From contig NZ_NRSM01000002.1 in the NCBI RefSeq assembly GCF_016584105.1, positions 1 through 64,000 on the forward strand: a stretch of 64,000 bases of DNA. Direction: 5' to 3'. This DNA comes from Ectothiorhodospira shaposhnikovii. GTDB lineage: Bacteria > Pseudomonadota > Gammaproteobacteria > Ectothiorhodospirales > Ectothiorhodospiraceae. The position numbers and the translations under genes are program-made. Below the pieces are notes generated by a model that worked only from the letters and a program-made list of their open reading frames with translations, was not told the origin of the DNA and made no database searches. The first letter of the stretch is position 1. Each line of letters starts with the position of its first letter. Of the stretch, positions 55,994 through 64,000 are shown piece by piece.

Positions 55994-57673
55994 TCAATCC
56001 GACTCGCCGCGATATTTCTCGCGCAGATGGTTACGAATGCTGATGGCGGTCAGGTTGAGCATCACGATCAGGGCCACCAGGGTGAGGGCCGTCGCATAGA
56101 CCAGGGGCTGGGCCGCCTCCACGTTGGGGCTCTGGAAACCCACATCATAGATGTGGAAGCCCAGGTGCATGATCTTGCGCTCCAGGTGGATGAAGGGGAA
56201 ATTGCCGTCGATGGGCAGGGTCGGGGCCAGCTTCACCACCCCCACCAGCATCAGCGGCGCCACCTCCCCCGCGGCCCGGGCGATGGCCAGGATCAGGCCG
56301 GTCATCATCGCCGGCGTGGCCAGGGGTACCACCACCTTCCAGAGGGTCTCCGCCTTGGTGGCCCCCAGGGCCAGACTGCCGTGGCGAATGGTGCTCGGAA
56401 TCCGCGACAACCCTTCCTCCGTGGCCACGATCACCACCGGCAAGGTCAGCAGGGCCAGGGTGAAAGAGGCCCACATCAGGCCCGGCGTGCCGAAGGTGGG
56501 TGACGGCAGGGCCTCCGGGTAGAAGTTGCGGTCAATGGCCCCCCCCATGAAGTAGACGAAGAACCCCAGGCCGAACACCCCGAAGACGATGGAGGGCACC
56601 CCCGCCAGGTTGTACACGGAGATGCGGATCACCCGCAGCAACGGCCCCTGACGGGCATATTCCCGCAGGTAGATGGCGGCCAGCACGCCGAAAGGCGTGA
56701 CGATGATGGACATGACGAACACCATGGTCACGGTACCGAAGATGGCCGGGAAGATGCCGCCCTCGGTGTTGGCCTCCCGGGGATAACCGCTCATGAACTC
56801 CCAGAACTGGGTGATATAGAGCCCGGTCTTGCTGAAGACGGACATGCTGTTGGGTTGCACGGCGCGGATGATCTGGGCCATGGGGATTTCCCATTCCCGA
56901 CCATCCATCACCTGGGCCACCAGGGTGTCCCTGCGCACATCCTTGTAAAGCGCGTCCAGGCGCTCCTGCAGTACGGCGTATTCCTGATCCAGTTCAAGAC
57001 GCTGGGCGGCCAGCGCCGCCATGCCCTGGTCCCGCTCGGCCACGCCGATGCGGCCTTCACGGAATTGCAGGTCCAGGCGCCGCTCGTTCAGACGCACACG
57101 CTCCATGCGGAAATTGACGTTACCGATCTCCCGGCGCTCGATGCGGCGGATCTCATCGAAGATGCCATTGGCGCGGCGAATGCGTTGCTGCAGTTCCGGC
57201 CACAGGGAGTCCCCTTCCGCCACGGTGCGGCCCTGCTCCAGGATGCGCACGGGGAAGCCGTAGAAATCGCCCCATTCACGCCGTTCCAGACGCATGGCAT
57301 TCCTGGGATACGACCACTCGCCCATGCCGGTTTCCGGATACCAGACAAAGTCCCGGCCCCAGACATCCCGGTTGCCCTGCTTGATCAGGTGACGGGTGAC
57401 CAGTTGGATATCATCATCAATGGGGACTCCCGCATCCCGCAGCACCTGGGCCGGCAGCACCTGGGAACGGGACAGTTCACCGACAATGCGTATCTCGCGA
57501 CCGTCCTGGGTGGTCAGATCCGTCATCAGGATCGGCGAGGGCCAGAAGTGGGAGAAGCCGCGTACCAGGATGAGGGCCAGAAGACCCACCACCATGATCA
57601 TGCTGATGGCGATGGCGCCGGCATTGAGCCAGATCCAGGGGCTGCCGCTCTTGATCCAGTTATTCAGAGTCAT
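55994..57673 (-). CDS. pstA: Phosphate ABC transporter permease PstA, long form
   Basis: The 559-residue permease has one N-terminal helix (about 17-38), then a 250-residue periplasmic insertion with a strong coiled coil (GQIRRANGIFDEIRRIERRE and following, about 170-250), as in DUF3333-type PstA. The usual BPD_transp_1 core follows (TVTMVFVMSIIVTPFGVLAAIYL, SIVFGVFGLGFFVYF, TVVIVATEEGLSRIP, EAA motif SLALGATKAETLWKVVVP). The long form is known in gammaproteobacteria and pairs with the long PstC upstream. Confidence 0.93.
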   Translation of the reverse strand: MTLNNWIKSGSPWIWLNAGAIAISMIMVVGLLALILVRGFSHFWPSPILMTDLTTQDGREIRIVGELSRSQVLPAQVLRDAGVPIDDDIQLVTRHLIKQGNRDVWGRDFVWYPETGMGEWSYPRNAMRLERREWGDFYGFPVRILEQGRTVAEGDSLWPELQQRIRRANGIFDEIRRIERREIGNVNFRMERVRLNERRLDLQFREGRIGVAERDQGMAALAAQRLELDQEYAVLQERLDALYKDVRRDTLVAQVMDGREWEIPMAQIIRAVQPNSMSVFSKTGLYITQFWEFMSGYPREANTEGGIFPAIFGTVTMVFVMSIIVTPFGVLAAIYLREYARQGPLLRVIRISVYNLAGVPSIVFGVFGLGFFVYFMGGAIDRNFYPEALPSPTFGTPGLMWASFTLALLTLPVVIVATEEGLSRIPSTIRHGSLALGATKAETLWKVVVPLATPAMMTGLILAIARAAGEVAPLMLVGVVKLAPTLPIDGNFPFIHLERKIMHLGFHIYDVGFQSPNVEAAQPLVYATALTLVALIVMLNLTAISIRNHLREKYRGESD

Positions 57674-57737
57674 TTGCTTGTTCCCGGCACGTTCCGGTCA
57701 AATTCCAGATAAAACATCATATTTATCCCTTCCCGGC

Positions 57738-60041
57738 CTACAGGTTGCTGTAGCGCTGACGCAGGCGCTGGCGGATGATCTCGGCCGCCGTATTCACCAC
57801 GAAGGTGAGGATCAGCAGCACCAGGGCTGAGAAGAACAGGATGCGATAGTGGGTGCTGCCCACGGCGGTCTCGGTCAGTTCCACGGCGATGTTGGCCGAG
57901 AGGGTGCGCATGCCCTCAAAGATGTTGAAGTTGATCACCGGACTGTTGCCGGTGGCCATCAGCACAATCATGGTCTCGCCCACGGCCCGGCCGAAGCCCA
58001 TCATCACGGCGGCGAAAATGCCGGGGCTGGCGGTGGGCAGCACCACCCCCACCACCGTCTGCCAGGGGGTGGCCCCAAGGGCCAGGGAACCCTGAGTCAG
58101 ATGCTTGGGCACGTTGAACACCGCATCCTCGGCAATGGAGAAGATGGTGGGGATGACGGCAAAGCCCATGGCGATCCCCACCACCAGGGCATTGCGCTGG
58201 TCGTAGGTGATGCCCACGTCGGTCAACCACTGACGCATGCTGCCGCTAAAGAACAGCACTTCCATCAGGGGACTGGCGGCGACGCACAGCCAGCCCACCA
58301 GCAGGATCACCGGCACCAGCACCAGGATCTCCATCCCCAGGGGGACGTACTGGCGTACGTTCATCGGCATTCGCATCCAGGCAAAACCGGCCACCAGCAT
58401 GGCCAACGGCATGAGGATGAGAATGCTGAACACGGCCGGCAGGTGGGACTCGATGAACGGCGCCAGCCACAGGCCCGCCAGGAAACCCAGGATCACGGTG
58501 GGCAACGCCTCCATGATCTCCACCGTGGGCTTGACCACGGTGCGCAGATGCCGCTGCATGAAGTAGGCGGTATAAATGGCACCCATGATGGCCAGCGGGG
58601 TGGCGAACAGCATGGCAAAGAAAGCCGCCTTCAGGGTACCCAGGGTCACAGGAATGAGGCTGAACTTGGGCTCGAAGTCATCGGTGGCGCCGGAAGACTG
58701 CCAGATATAGTCTTTTTCGGCACGCCCCTCATACCAGACCCGCCCCCACAGGGCCTGCAGGGAGGCCTGGGGGTGAGGATTGCGCAGATTCATATGCAAC
58801 AGCCGACCGTCATCACCCTCGATCAGCATGGCCCGGTTCACCGGCGACAGGCCGATGCCACGAATGGGGCCATCGATCAGCTGACGCTTGAGCAGGGTCC
58901 GGTGCGAGGTGGCGTAATGGATGCCCAATACGCCGGAGGCATCCCCCACGTAGAACCCCTTGCGAGCCAGTTCGGTGGCGATAGCGGTGATGGGGGCGCC
59001 GTGGCGCTCGAATTCACGCACCAGGGTCAGGTGGTGAAGATTCTGTTCATCCCGCACCAGGAACCACTGGGACACCGAACCATCGGAACCACCGACGATG
59101 ATGGACAGGGTACCCACCAGGAAGTCCATGGCGGTAATCTGATGTCCTTGGGGAACCACCCGGCCGGAATCGGCCAGACGGGCATTAGCCGGCACGGAGA
59201 TGTCGTAGTAATGGAGTTGCCCCAGGTCATCGGCGACAAAGACACTGCGATGATCCCCGGACACCAGGATCTGCCGGGTGTTGCCGGGCGGAGACGGCAA
59301 CTGGAAAGAATCCCTCCGCACGTCCACGGCCCCGGTGAAGAGGTTGGTGGTGCTGCGTACCCGGCTCATAAGCAAACGGTTGTCTTCGGTGAGCGCCGCC
59401 AGCACGAAGCCCTGGGGGCCTTCCTGAAGGGCGATCTGCATCAGGGCCCTGCCCTGCGGGTCCACCACCACCGGCTCATCCCCCAGGGGGAAATCCACCT
59501 TGGGCGTGATATAACGGATGTCATCCGGATAGCTCAGGTCATAGGCATGGCGGCCGACGATGGCGCTGCCGTCCGACAGACCGTAGGCCACCAGTCGCTG
59601 GCGAGCCTCGCCATGGGCAAAGCTGGTGACAGCCACCCCTTCGGGGATGGGCATGGGCACCTGGTCGCGGACGCGGCCATCTCCGGTTTCAAAGAAGGTG
59701 GCGATACCGCGGTCGGAAAAGCGCACCCCCAGTTCCTGATAGCGCTCCAGGGTCAGAAACAGGGTATCGGCATCGGCATCACCGGGAAGCTGGTAGGTGC
59801 TTTCAACGGAGACATCCGCCGGCACCAGCAACGGAAACACCTCGTAAAAGAGATAAACAAAGATCAGGCCCAGGGCAAAGACCACTCCGATCCCGCCGGC
59901 ACCCACGCCATAACGGGACACTCCGTCCTTGAAATAGCGCCACTTGCGCAGACGTGCACGTTTTTCACCGCTGGGGAGCAGCGAGGTCAAGTCTGACGAC
60001 CTGCCGTCCTTGCCCGGGGCTGTGATGGATACATCAGTCAT
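57738..60041 (-). CDS. pstC: Phosphate ABC transporter permease PstC with periplasmic beta-propeller-like domain
   Basis: The 767 residues comprise one N-terminal helix (about 48-70), a 370-residue periplasmic domain (about 75-450) and a C-terminal permease core. The periplasmic domain has repeated beta-strand units (e.g. VFVADDLGQLHYYDI, IIVGGSDGSVSQWFLV, FYVGDASGVLGIHY) suggesting a WD40-like propeller. The core has IMEALPTVILGFLAGLWLAP, SIAEDAVFNVP and the EAA motif SLALGATPWQTVVGVVLP. Classical PstC is about 320 residues. The periplasmic domain might sense or channel phosphate; this is inference. Confidence 0.93.
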   Translation of the reverse strand: MTDVSITAPGKDGRSSDLTSLLPSGEKRARLRKWRYFKDGVSRYGVGAGGIGVVFALGLIFVYLFYEVFPLLVPADVSVESTYQLPGDADADTLFLTLERYQELGVRFSDRGIATFFETGDGRVRDQVPMPIPEGVAVTSFAHGEARQRLVAYGLSDGSAIVGRHAYDLSYPDDIRYITPKVDFPLGDEPVVVDPQGRALMQIALQEGPQGFVLAALTEDNRLLMSRVRSTTNLFTGAVDVRRDSFQLPSPPGNTRQILVSGDHRSVFVADDLGQLHYYDISVPANARLADSGRVVPQGHQITAMDFLVGTLSIIVGGSDGSVSQWFLVRDEQNLHHLTLVREFERHGAPITAIATELARKGFYVGDASGVLGIHYATSHRTLLKRQLIDGPIRGIGLSPVNRAMLIEGDDGRLLHMNLRNPHPQASLQALWGRVWYEGRAEKDYIWQSSGATDDFEPKFSLIPVTLGTLKAAFFAMLFATPLAIMGAIYTAYFMQRHLRTVVKPTVEIMEALPTVILGFLAGLWLAPFIESHLPAVFSILILMPLAMLVAGFAWMRMPMNVRQYVPLGMEILVLVPVILLVGWLCVAASPLMEVLFFSGSMRQWLTDVGITYDQRNALVVGIAMGFAVIPTIFSIAEDAVFNVPKHLTQGSLALGATPWQTVVGVVLPTASPGIFAAVMMGFGRAVGETMIVLMATGNSPVINFNIFEGMRTLSANIAVELTETAVGSTHYRILFFSALVLLILTFVVNTAAEIIRQRLRQRYSNL

Positions 60042-60111
60042 GGGTAATCGCCGTCCGAAGGGGATTCTGGGGAGCGGATGGACTGGACCGATCCGGATTG
60101 CTCAATGCGCG

Positions 60112-60172
60112 CACGGTAACCCATGAAAGTGACAGTACGGTTACGGACTGTCATATTTCATGGGTTACCGTG
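60112..60172. repeat. Large stem-loop in the pstS-pstC intergenic region
   Basis: Arms of 25-26 bases (60112-60136 and 60147-60172) pair almost perfectly around a 10-base loop, beginning CACGGTAACCCATGAAA. Each arm contains a CTGTCA half-site like those of the Pho box. It lies 70 bases before the pstC ATG. Confidence 0.75.
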
Positions 60173-60182
60173 CATGCATGCC

Positions 60183-60252
60183 GTCATTCCCGCGAAAGCG
60201 GGAATCCAGTGATGGACTGAAAGGCCTGGGCTCCCGCTTTCGCGGAAGTGAC
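60183..60252. repeat. REP-like palindrome with degenerate inverse copy
   Basis: GTCATTCCCGCGAAAGCGGGAATCC (60183-60207, read in two halves) is a perfect palindrome of the dispersed family. A decayed partner, CTCCCGCTTTCGCGGAAGTGAC, ends at 60252 and runs into a tandem repeat. Confidence 0.78.
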
Positions 60253-60279
60253 GGAAGTGACGGAAGTGACGGAAGTGGG
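60244..60279. repeat. 9-bp tandem repeat
   Basis: GGAAGTGAC is repeated three times (60244-60270), then a fourth near-copy GGAAGTGGG. It grows out of the arm of the decayed REP-like palindrome. Confidence 0.85.
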
Positions 60280-60282
60280 ACA

Positions 60283-60320
60283 CAAAAAAACCGGCCCCGG
60301 CGATACCTCGCCGGGGCCGG
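60283..60320 (-). terminator. Rho-independent terminator/attenuator after pstS
   Basis: On the minus strand a 12-bp perfect stem (CCGGCCCCGGCG/CGCCGGGGCCGG) with a 6-base loop is followed by seven T, 24 bases after the pstS stop. It probably lets pstS be made in excess over pstCAB. Confidence 0.92.
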
Positions 60321-60344
60321 CTTACAGTCGATCGCAAGGATCGA

Positions 60345-61319
60345 TTACTTCACGCCGACGCGCTCACGCACCTGGGCAACCACGGAGGCCGGCAGGGGGA
60401 TGAAGCCGTCACGGAATACGATTTCCTGCCCCTGCTTGGACAGAATGAGCTTGATGAACTCGTTTTCCAGCGGCGCCATGCCCCGATTGGGGTGGGCGTT
60501 CACGTAGACCAGCAACTGACGGGCCAGCGGATAGTCACCGGTGGCGGCATTTTCCGCCGTGGGCTCGAAGAGCTGGGACTCATCCTTGCCGATGGCAATG
60601 GCGCGCACACCGGCGGTCTGATAGCCGATGCCGGAATAGCCGATGCCGTTGATGGACTCGGTCACACCCTGAACCACGGAGGCGGAACCGGGCTGCTCGT
60701 TGATGCTGGGCTTGAAGTCACCACCGCAAAGGGCGAATTCACGGAAGAAGCCATAGGTGCCGGAGACGGCGTTACGGCTGTAGAGGGTGAAGTCGCGGTT
60801 GGCCCAGGCACCGGTCAGACCCAGCTGGCCCCAGCGGGTGATGTCTTCGGGATGGCCGCAGCGGCGGGTGGCGGAGAACACCGCGTCCACCTGGGGAATG
60901 GACATGCCCTGAATGGGGTTATCCTTGTTCACGAACACCGCCACCATGTCGATGGCCACGCCTACTTCAGTGGGGGGATAGCCATGGGCCTGCTCGAAAG
61001 CCTGGATCTCGGATGAGCGCATGGCGCGGCTCATGGGGCCGAAGTTGGCGGTGCCCTGGGTGATGGCCGGCGGGGCGGTACCGGAACCGGCACCCTGGAT
61101 CTGAATGTTGACGTTAGGATAGAAACGGCTGAATTCCTCGGCCCAGAGGGTCATGAGGTTGTTCAGTGTATCCGAGCCGATGGAGGACAGATTGCCCGAG
61201 ATGCCGGAGACGCGCTGGTAGTCGGGCAGGTTGGGGTCGACGCGATCAGCCATGGCGGGCGCGGAGACCATCAGGGCCGCGGCCACGCCGGCGACAAGGG
61301 CCTTCTTCAGGTTCATCAT
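60345..61319 (-). CDS. pstS: Phosphate ABC transporter periplasmic binding protein PstS
   Basis: The 324-residue protein has a signal peptide (ALVAGVAAALMVSAPAMA). The ligand-loop motifs are GNLSSIGSDTLNNLM, IQGAGSGTAPPAITQGTANFGPMSR and SRNAVSGTYGFFREF, typical of the longer PstS group used with long PstC/PstA. GAGG lies 6 bases before the ATG at 61319. It is first in the operon and under a Pho box. Confidence 0.95.
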   Translation of the reverse strand: MMNLKKALVAGVAAALMVSAPAMADRVDPNLPDYQRVSGISGNLSSIGSDTLNNLMTLWAEEFSRFYPNVNIQIQGAGSGTAPPAITQGTANFGPMSRAMRSSEIQAFEQAHGYPPTEVGVAIDMVAVFVNKDNPIQGMSIPQVDAVFSATRRCGHPEDITRWGQLGLTGAWANRDFTLYSRNAVSGTYGFFREFALCGGDFKPSINEQPGSASVVQGVTESINGIGYSGIGYQTAGVRAIAIGKDESQLFEPTAENAATGDYPLARQLLVYVNAHPNRGMAPLENEFIKLILSKQGQEIVFRDGFIPLPASVVAQVRERVGVK

Positions 61320-61425
61320 TGATTTCCTCTGGACAGGGGTGTGCGTGTGTCATTAAGCCCGCAAGGGCTACGGTCTTGACTTGGGGCAGTATGAGAATCC
61401 GCGGTGTCAGGTTTGTGAAGGGGTC

Positions 61426-61443
61426 ATGACATTTTGGTGACAG
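61426..61443 (-). promoter_or_regulatory. Pho box (PhoB-binding site) upstream of pstS
   Basis: The minus-strand sequence CTGTCACCAAAATGTCAT fits the Pho box (CTGTCAT-N4-CTGTCAY). The 11-base periodicity continues towards the gene with CCTTCAC and CTGACAC, giving up to four half-sites. A CATACT -10-like element follows about 25 bases later. Confidence 0.8.
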
Positions 61444-61494
61444 CCCGCCCGGACAGGCGGGAGCCGGCCAGTGAACCGGCACGGCACCGATGGC

Positions 61495-62868
61495 TCAGGC
61501 ATCCGCCCCGCCGGAACTATCCCCGTTGGCAGTACCCCTTGCTGGTCTCTCGTCGGTCACCAGTGCCTTCAGGGTCATGCCCCCCAGGTGCTCCCGCAGC
61601 ATCTCATCCCGCTCCAGCAACACGCGGTCCACATGCCGATCCTCACCAGGCAGCCCGTCATCCAGCAACGAACTGCCATAGCCCCGCACCGAATCCAGAA
61701 CCTCTTTCAGATTGATTCGTTCCAGATCCCGCCCGGGCACATAGGCTGCCTCCTCCTTCCCCGCCGCCACCAGCAGACCGGCCTGCTTCAGGGCCTCCAG
61801 CACCGGCATCAGGGCCTCTTCCGGCAAATTGAACGCGCGGGCCATCCGTGCCCTGGGTGTCGGTCCCTCGCCCCGATAAAAGCGTTCCGCGGCAAGCCGC
61901 ATCACCCTCAACGCCAGACGCTCCTGCAGATCCCCCGAAAGTCTGACCGGCCCCCCCTGGGCCACATGCAGATAGCCGGGATTCTGCACATAGAAGGCCA
62001 CATGGGAGCCCACCAACAGGATCAGCCAGTTCAGATACAGCCAGAACAGCGCCATGATGACGATGGCAAAGCCGGAATAGATGGCATCGTACCGGGTGGA
62101 CCCGGCCATCATGGAGGCAAAGCCCCAGCCTGTGGTCTGCCAGAGCAGCGCGGCCAGGAGCGCCCCCGCCAGCGCGGGCAGCGGTTTCACGCGGGTATTG
62201 GGCACGAAGACATAAATGAAGGCGAAAGCCATCGTCACCAGCAGATACGGCACCAGGCGACTCAACAACGCCACTGACTCCCCCACCAGGCCATAGTCCA
62301 TGGCCCTCTGTACGACATCCGTGGCCATCACCGAGGCCGTGATGCCAAGGGCGGAGAAGATCAGCACAGGCCCCACCAGGATCACGCTGAGATAACTGGC
62401 GAAGCGCTGGGCAAAACCGCGCGGGCAGGTCACATGCCAGATGTAATTGAAGGCCGTCTCCACCTTCTGGATCAGGCCGACCACGGTGAAAAAGAGGAAG
62501 ATCAGGCCGATGAAGCCCAGCACCCCGACCCGCATGTTATCCACGAAGCCCACCACGTTGGCGGTGATCTCTTCTCCCTGCTCGCCCAGGGGCTCCAGCA
62601 CTGTCAGCATAAACGGTTCCACCGCGTTATGGGCGCCAAAGCCCTTGAGCACGGAAAAGGACAGGGCCAGCAACGGCACCACCGACAGCAGGCTGGTATA
62701 GACCAGACTCATGGCATGCAGGTTGAGCTGACCGGCGGAAACCTCCCGGCCGATGCTCATGACCGCCCGGGCCGTGCCCACCGCCCAGGCCTGGGACCGG
62801 GGCATGCGCCTCAGGTCACCCTGTTTCACCAGTTTTCTCAGGTGCTCGGGATAGTCCGCGATCTTCAC
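61495..62868 (-). CDS. YihY/BrkB-family inner-membrane protein
   Basis: The 457-residue protein has six membrane segments in its first 290 residues, with family motifs LHAMSLVYTSLLSVVPLLALSFSV, NYIWHV and RYDAIYSGFAIVIMALFWLYLNWLILLVG. A C-terminal 160-residue soluble region follows (winged-helix-like FNLPEEALMPVLEALKQAGLLV and an acidic tail). This family was once annotated as ribonuclease BN in error; its function is unknown. It lies between pstS and the chemoreceptor gene. Confidence 0.88.
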   Translation of the reverse strand: MKIADYPEHLRKLVKQGDLRRMPRSQAWAVGTARAVMSIGREVSAGQLNLHAMSLVYTSLLSVVPLLALSFSVLKGFGAHNAVEPFMLTVLEPLGEQGEEITANVVGFVDNMRVGVLGFIGLIFLFFTVVGLIQKVETAFNYIWHVTCPRGFAQRFASYLSVILVGPVLIFSALGITASVMATDVVQRAMDYGLVGESVALLSRLVPYLLVTMAFAFIYVFVPNTRVKPLPALAGALLAALLWQTTGWGFASMMAGSTRYDAIYSGFAIVIMALFWLYLNWLILLVGSHVAFYVQNPGYLHVAQGGPVRLSGDLQERLALRVMRLAAERFYRGEGPTPRARMARAFNLPEEALMPVLEALKQAGLLVAAGKEEAAYVPGRDLERINLKEVLDSVRGYGSSLLDDGLPGEDRHVDRVLLERDEMLREHLGGMTLKALVTDERPARGTANGDSSGGADA

Positions 62869-62946
62869 CTATCGGCTCCTTTGCAGAATACGCATGGCAC
62901 CATGATAGGCCCCGCGGGAGCAGGCTGTCACATGTGTGCAAACCCC

Positions 62947-64000
62947 TTATGAAACCTTGAACTGCTTCACAAGACGCTGTTGCTCTTCCGCCTCCCGGGC
63001 CAGTTGCTCACTGCCGGCCCGAGTCTGCTCGGCCCCTTCGGCAACCCGCTGGGCCATGTCGCCGATGTTGACCACGTTACGGTTGATTTCTTCCGCCACG
63101 GCACTTTGCTCCTCTGCTGCACTGGCAATCTGGGCATTGAGGTCATTGATGGCGATGATGGCCTGATCGATACGCTCCAGCGCCTCGGCGGCCTCGGCGG
63201 CCTGGCGAACCGTACCTTCCACCCGTTCGCGGCTGTCCGCCATGACCGCAACCGCATTACGACTCCCCTGCTGCAGTAGTTCGATCATGGCCTGTATCTC
63301 GCCAGTGGATTGCTGCGTCTTTTGCGCCAGATTACGCACTTCATCGGCCACCACCGCAAACCCTCTGCCCTGCTCGCCGGCACGGGCGGCCTCAATGGCG
63401 GCGTTCAGGGCCAGCAGATTCGTTTGCTCGGCAATACCACGGATGGCCACCAGGATGGCAGTGATATTTTCACTGTCCCGGGAAAGACTCTCGATCACGT
63501 CGACCGCCCTGGACATTTCAGTGGACAATTCACCAACCGCACCGACGGTATCCTTGACCAGGGTACGGCCCAATCCGGCTGTCTGCCTGGCATCACGCGC
63601 GGCCTCGGCGGCATGGGCCGCGTTGCCTGCCACATCATGGGCCGTGGCGGTCATCTCGTTCATCGCCGTGGCCACCTGATCGATTTCCGACTGCTGCCGT
63701 CGTACAGCCTCATCGGTTTCCACGGCAATACGGACATTATCGCCCGCGGCATCCCCGACATGACGCACTGAAACAACAACGGCCTGAATCATGATCTGGA
63801 GTTTCTCCAGAAAGGCATTGAATCCAGAAGCCATGGCCCCCAGTTCATCGCGGCGCTCCACCTGCAGGCGCCGGGTCAGATCGCCCTCGCCACGCGCGAT
63901 ATCATCCAGCATGCTCACCATTTCCCTTAATGGCTCGGCAATGCGACGACCCAGCAGCCAGGCAGCCAGCAATCCCAGGCCGGCCATGAAACAGCCCATC
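62947..64000 (-). CDS. Methyl-accepting chemotaxis protein, C-terminal part (cut by window edge)
   Basis: About 351 residues are visible. A membrane helix ([11 protein letters not shown]) is followed by a HAMP domain ([28 protein letters not shown]), then the long signalling coiled coil. The hairpin tip carries the invariant [40 protein letters not shown] (positions about 190-230, given in part). The sensor domain and the start lie beyond base 64,000. It would control CheA/CheW-linked motility; there are no che genes in the window. Confidence 0.93.
   Translation of the reverse strand, partial: MGCFMAGLGLLAAWLLGRRIAEPLREMVSMLDDIARGEGDLTRRLQVERRDELGAMASGFNAFLEKLQIMIQAVVVSVRHVGDAAGDNVRIAVETDEAVRRQQSEIDQVATAMNEMTATAHDVAGNAAHAAEAARDARQTAGLGRTLVKDTVGAVGELSTEMSRAVDVIESLSRDSENITAILVAIRGIAEQTNLLALNAAIEAARAGEQGRGFAVVADEVRNLAQKTQQSTGEIQAMIELLQQGSRNAVAVMADSRERVEGTVRQAAEAAEALERIDQAIIAINDLNAQIASAAEEQSAVAEEINRNVVNIGDMAQRVAEGAEQTRAGSEQLAREAEEQQRLVKQFKVS

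Overview
This 64 kb window is GC-rich chromosomal DNA of a gammaproteobacterial chemolithoautotroph. It carries a full alpha-carboxysome (cso) operon with form IA RuBisCO, a BicA-like bicarbonate transporter, a proton-pumping transhydrogenase, an assimilatory PAPS/sulfite reduction set and an outer-membrane multihaem cytochrome cluster. The combination fits a sulfur-oxidising or related lithotroph of the Ectothiorhodospiraceae/Thioalkalivibrio type. That placement is inferred from gene content and was not tested by a search.

Layout. 1-1,500: edge of a mobile island (3' end of an IS3-family transposase, a DUF5681-like gene cut by it, two tightly coupled small ORFs). 1,500-8,150: cytochrome b561, CinA-like protein, ferrochelatase, HNH nuclease, pntAA-pntAB-pntB. 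8,200-18,700: priA, argS, a SPOR-domain protein, hrpA, an HtpX-like protease and a class I glutamine amidotransferase. 18,650-27,100: a P-type cation ATPase, then a TetR repressor divergent from an RND efflux adaptor/pump pair, and a PagL-like outer-membrane enzyme.

27,100-38,950 is the CO2-concentrating region. A BicA-like SulP transporter diverges from cbbL-cbbS-csoS2-csoSCA-csoS4A-csoS4B-csoS1-csoS1, followed by a bacterioferritin-like gene, an acRAF-like gene, a small disordered protein with a C-terminal Trp (McdB candidate) and cbbR. Just beyond cbbR is a gene for a second protein with the CsoSCA zinc-site pattern, lacking the RuBisCO-binding N-terminus. The transporter would load bicarbonate, the shell proteins enclose RuBisCO, and CsoSCA makes CO2 inside the shell.

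38,950-46,820 is a minus-strand extracellular-electron-transfer cluster: a small lipoprotein with a duplicated domain, an MtrA/DmsE cytochrome reduced to its five-haem C-terminal half, an intact MtrB/PioB-type porin, an intact decahaem OmcA/MtrC-type lipoprotein with terminator, and a sigma-54-type AAA+ regulator with a degenerate receiver and an altered GAFTGA loop. The regulator's promoter region carries an FNR-like site.

47,000-54,100: a pyruvate-kinase-like protein, cysH, a DUF411 protein, a glycine-zipper lipoprotein, cysI-DUF934 and a nucleoside deaminase; cysH and cysI share an upstream AT-rich motif. 54,170-61,440: the phosphate operon pstS-pstC-pstA-pstB-phoU (minus strand) with a good Pho box and REP-like palindromes. 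The window ends with a BrkB/YihY membrane protein and the C-terminal part of a chemoreceptor. No rRNA, tRNA or CRISPR array was recognised.
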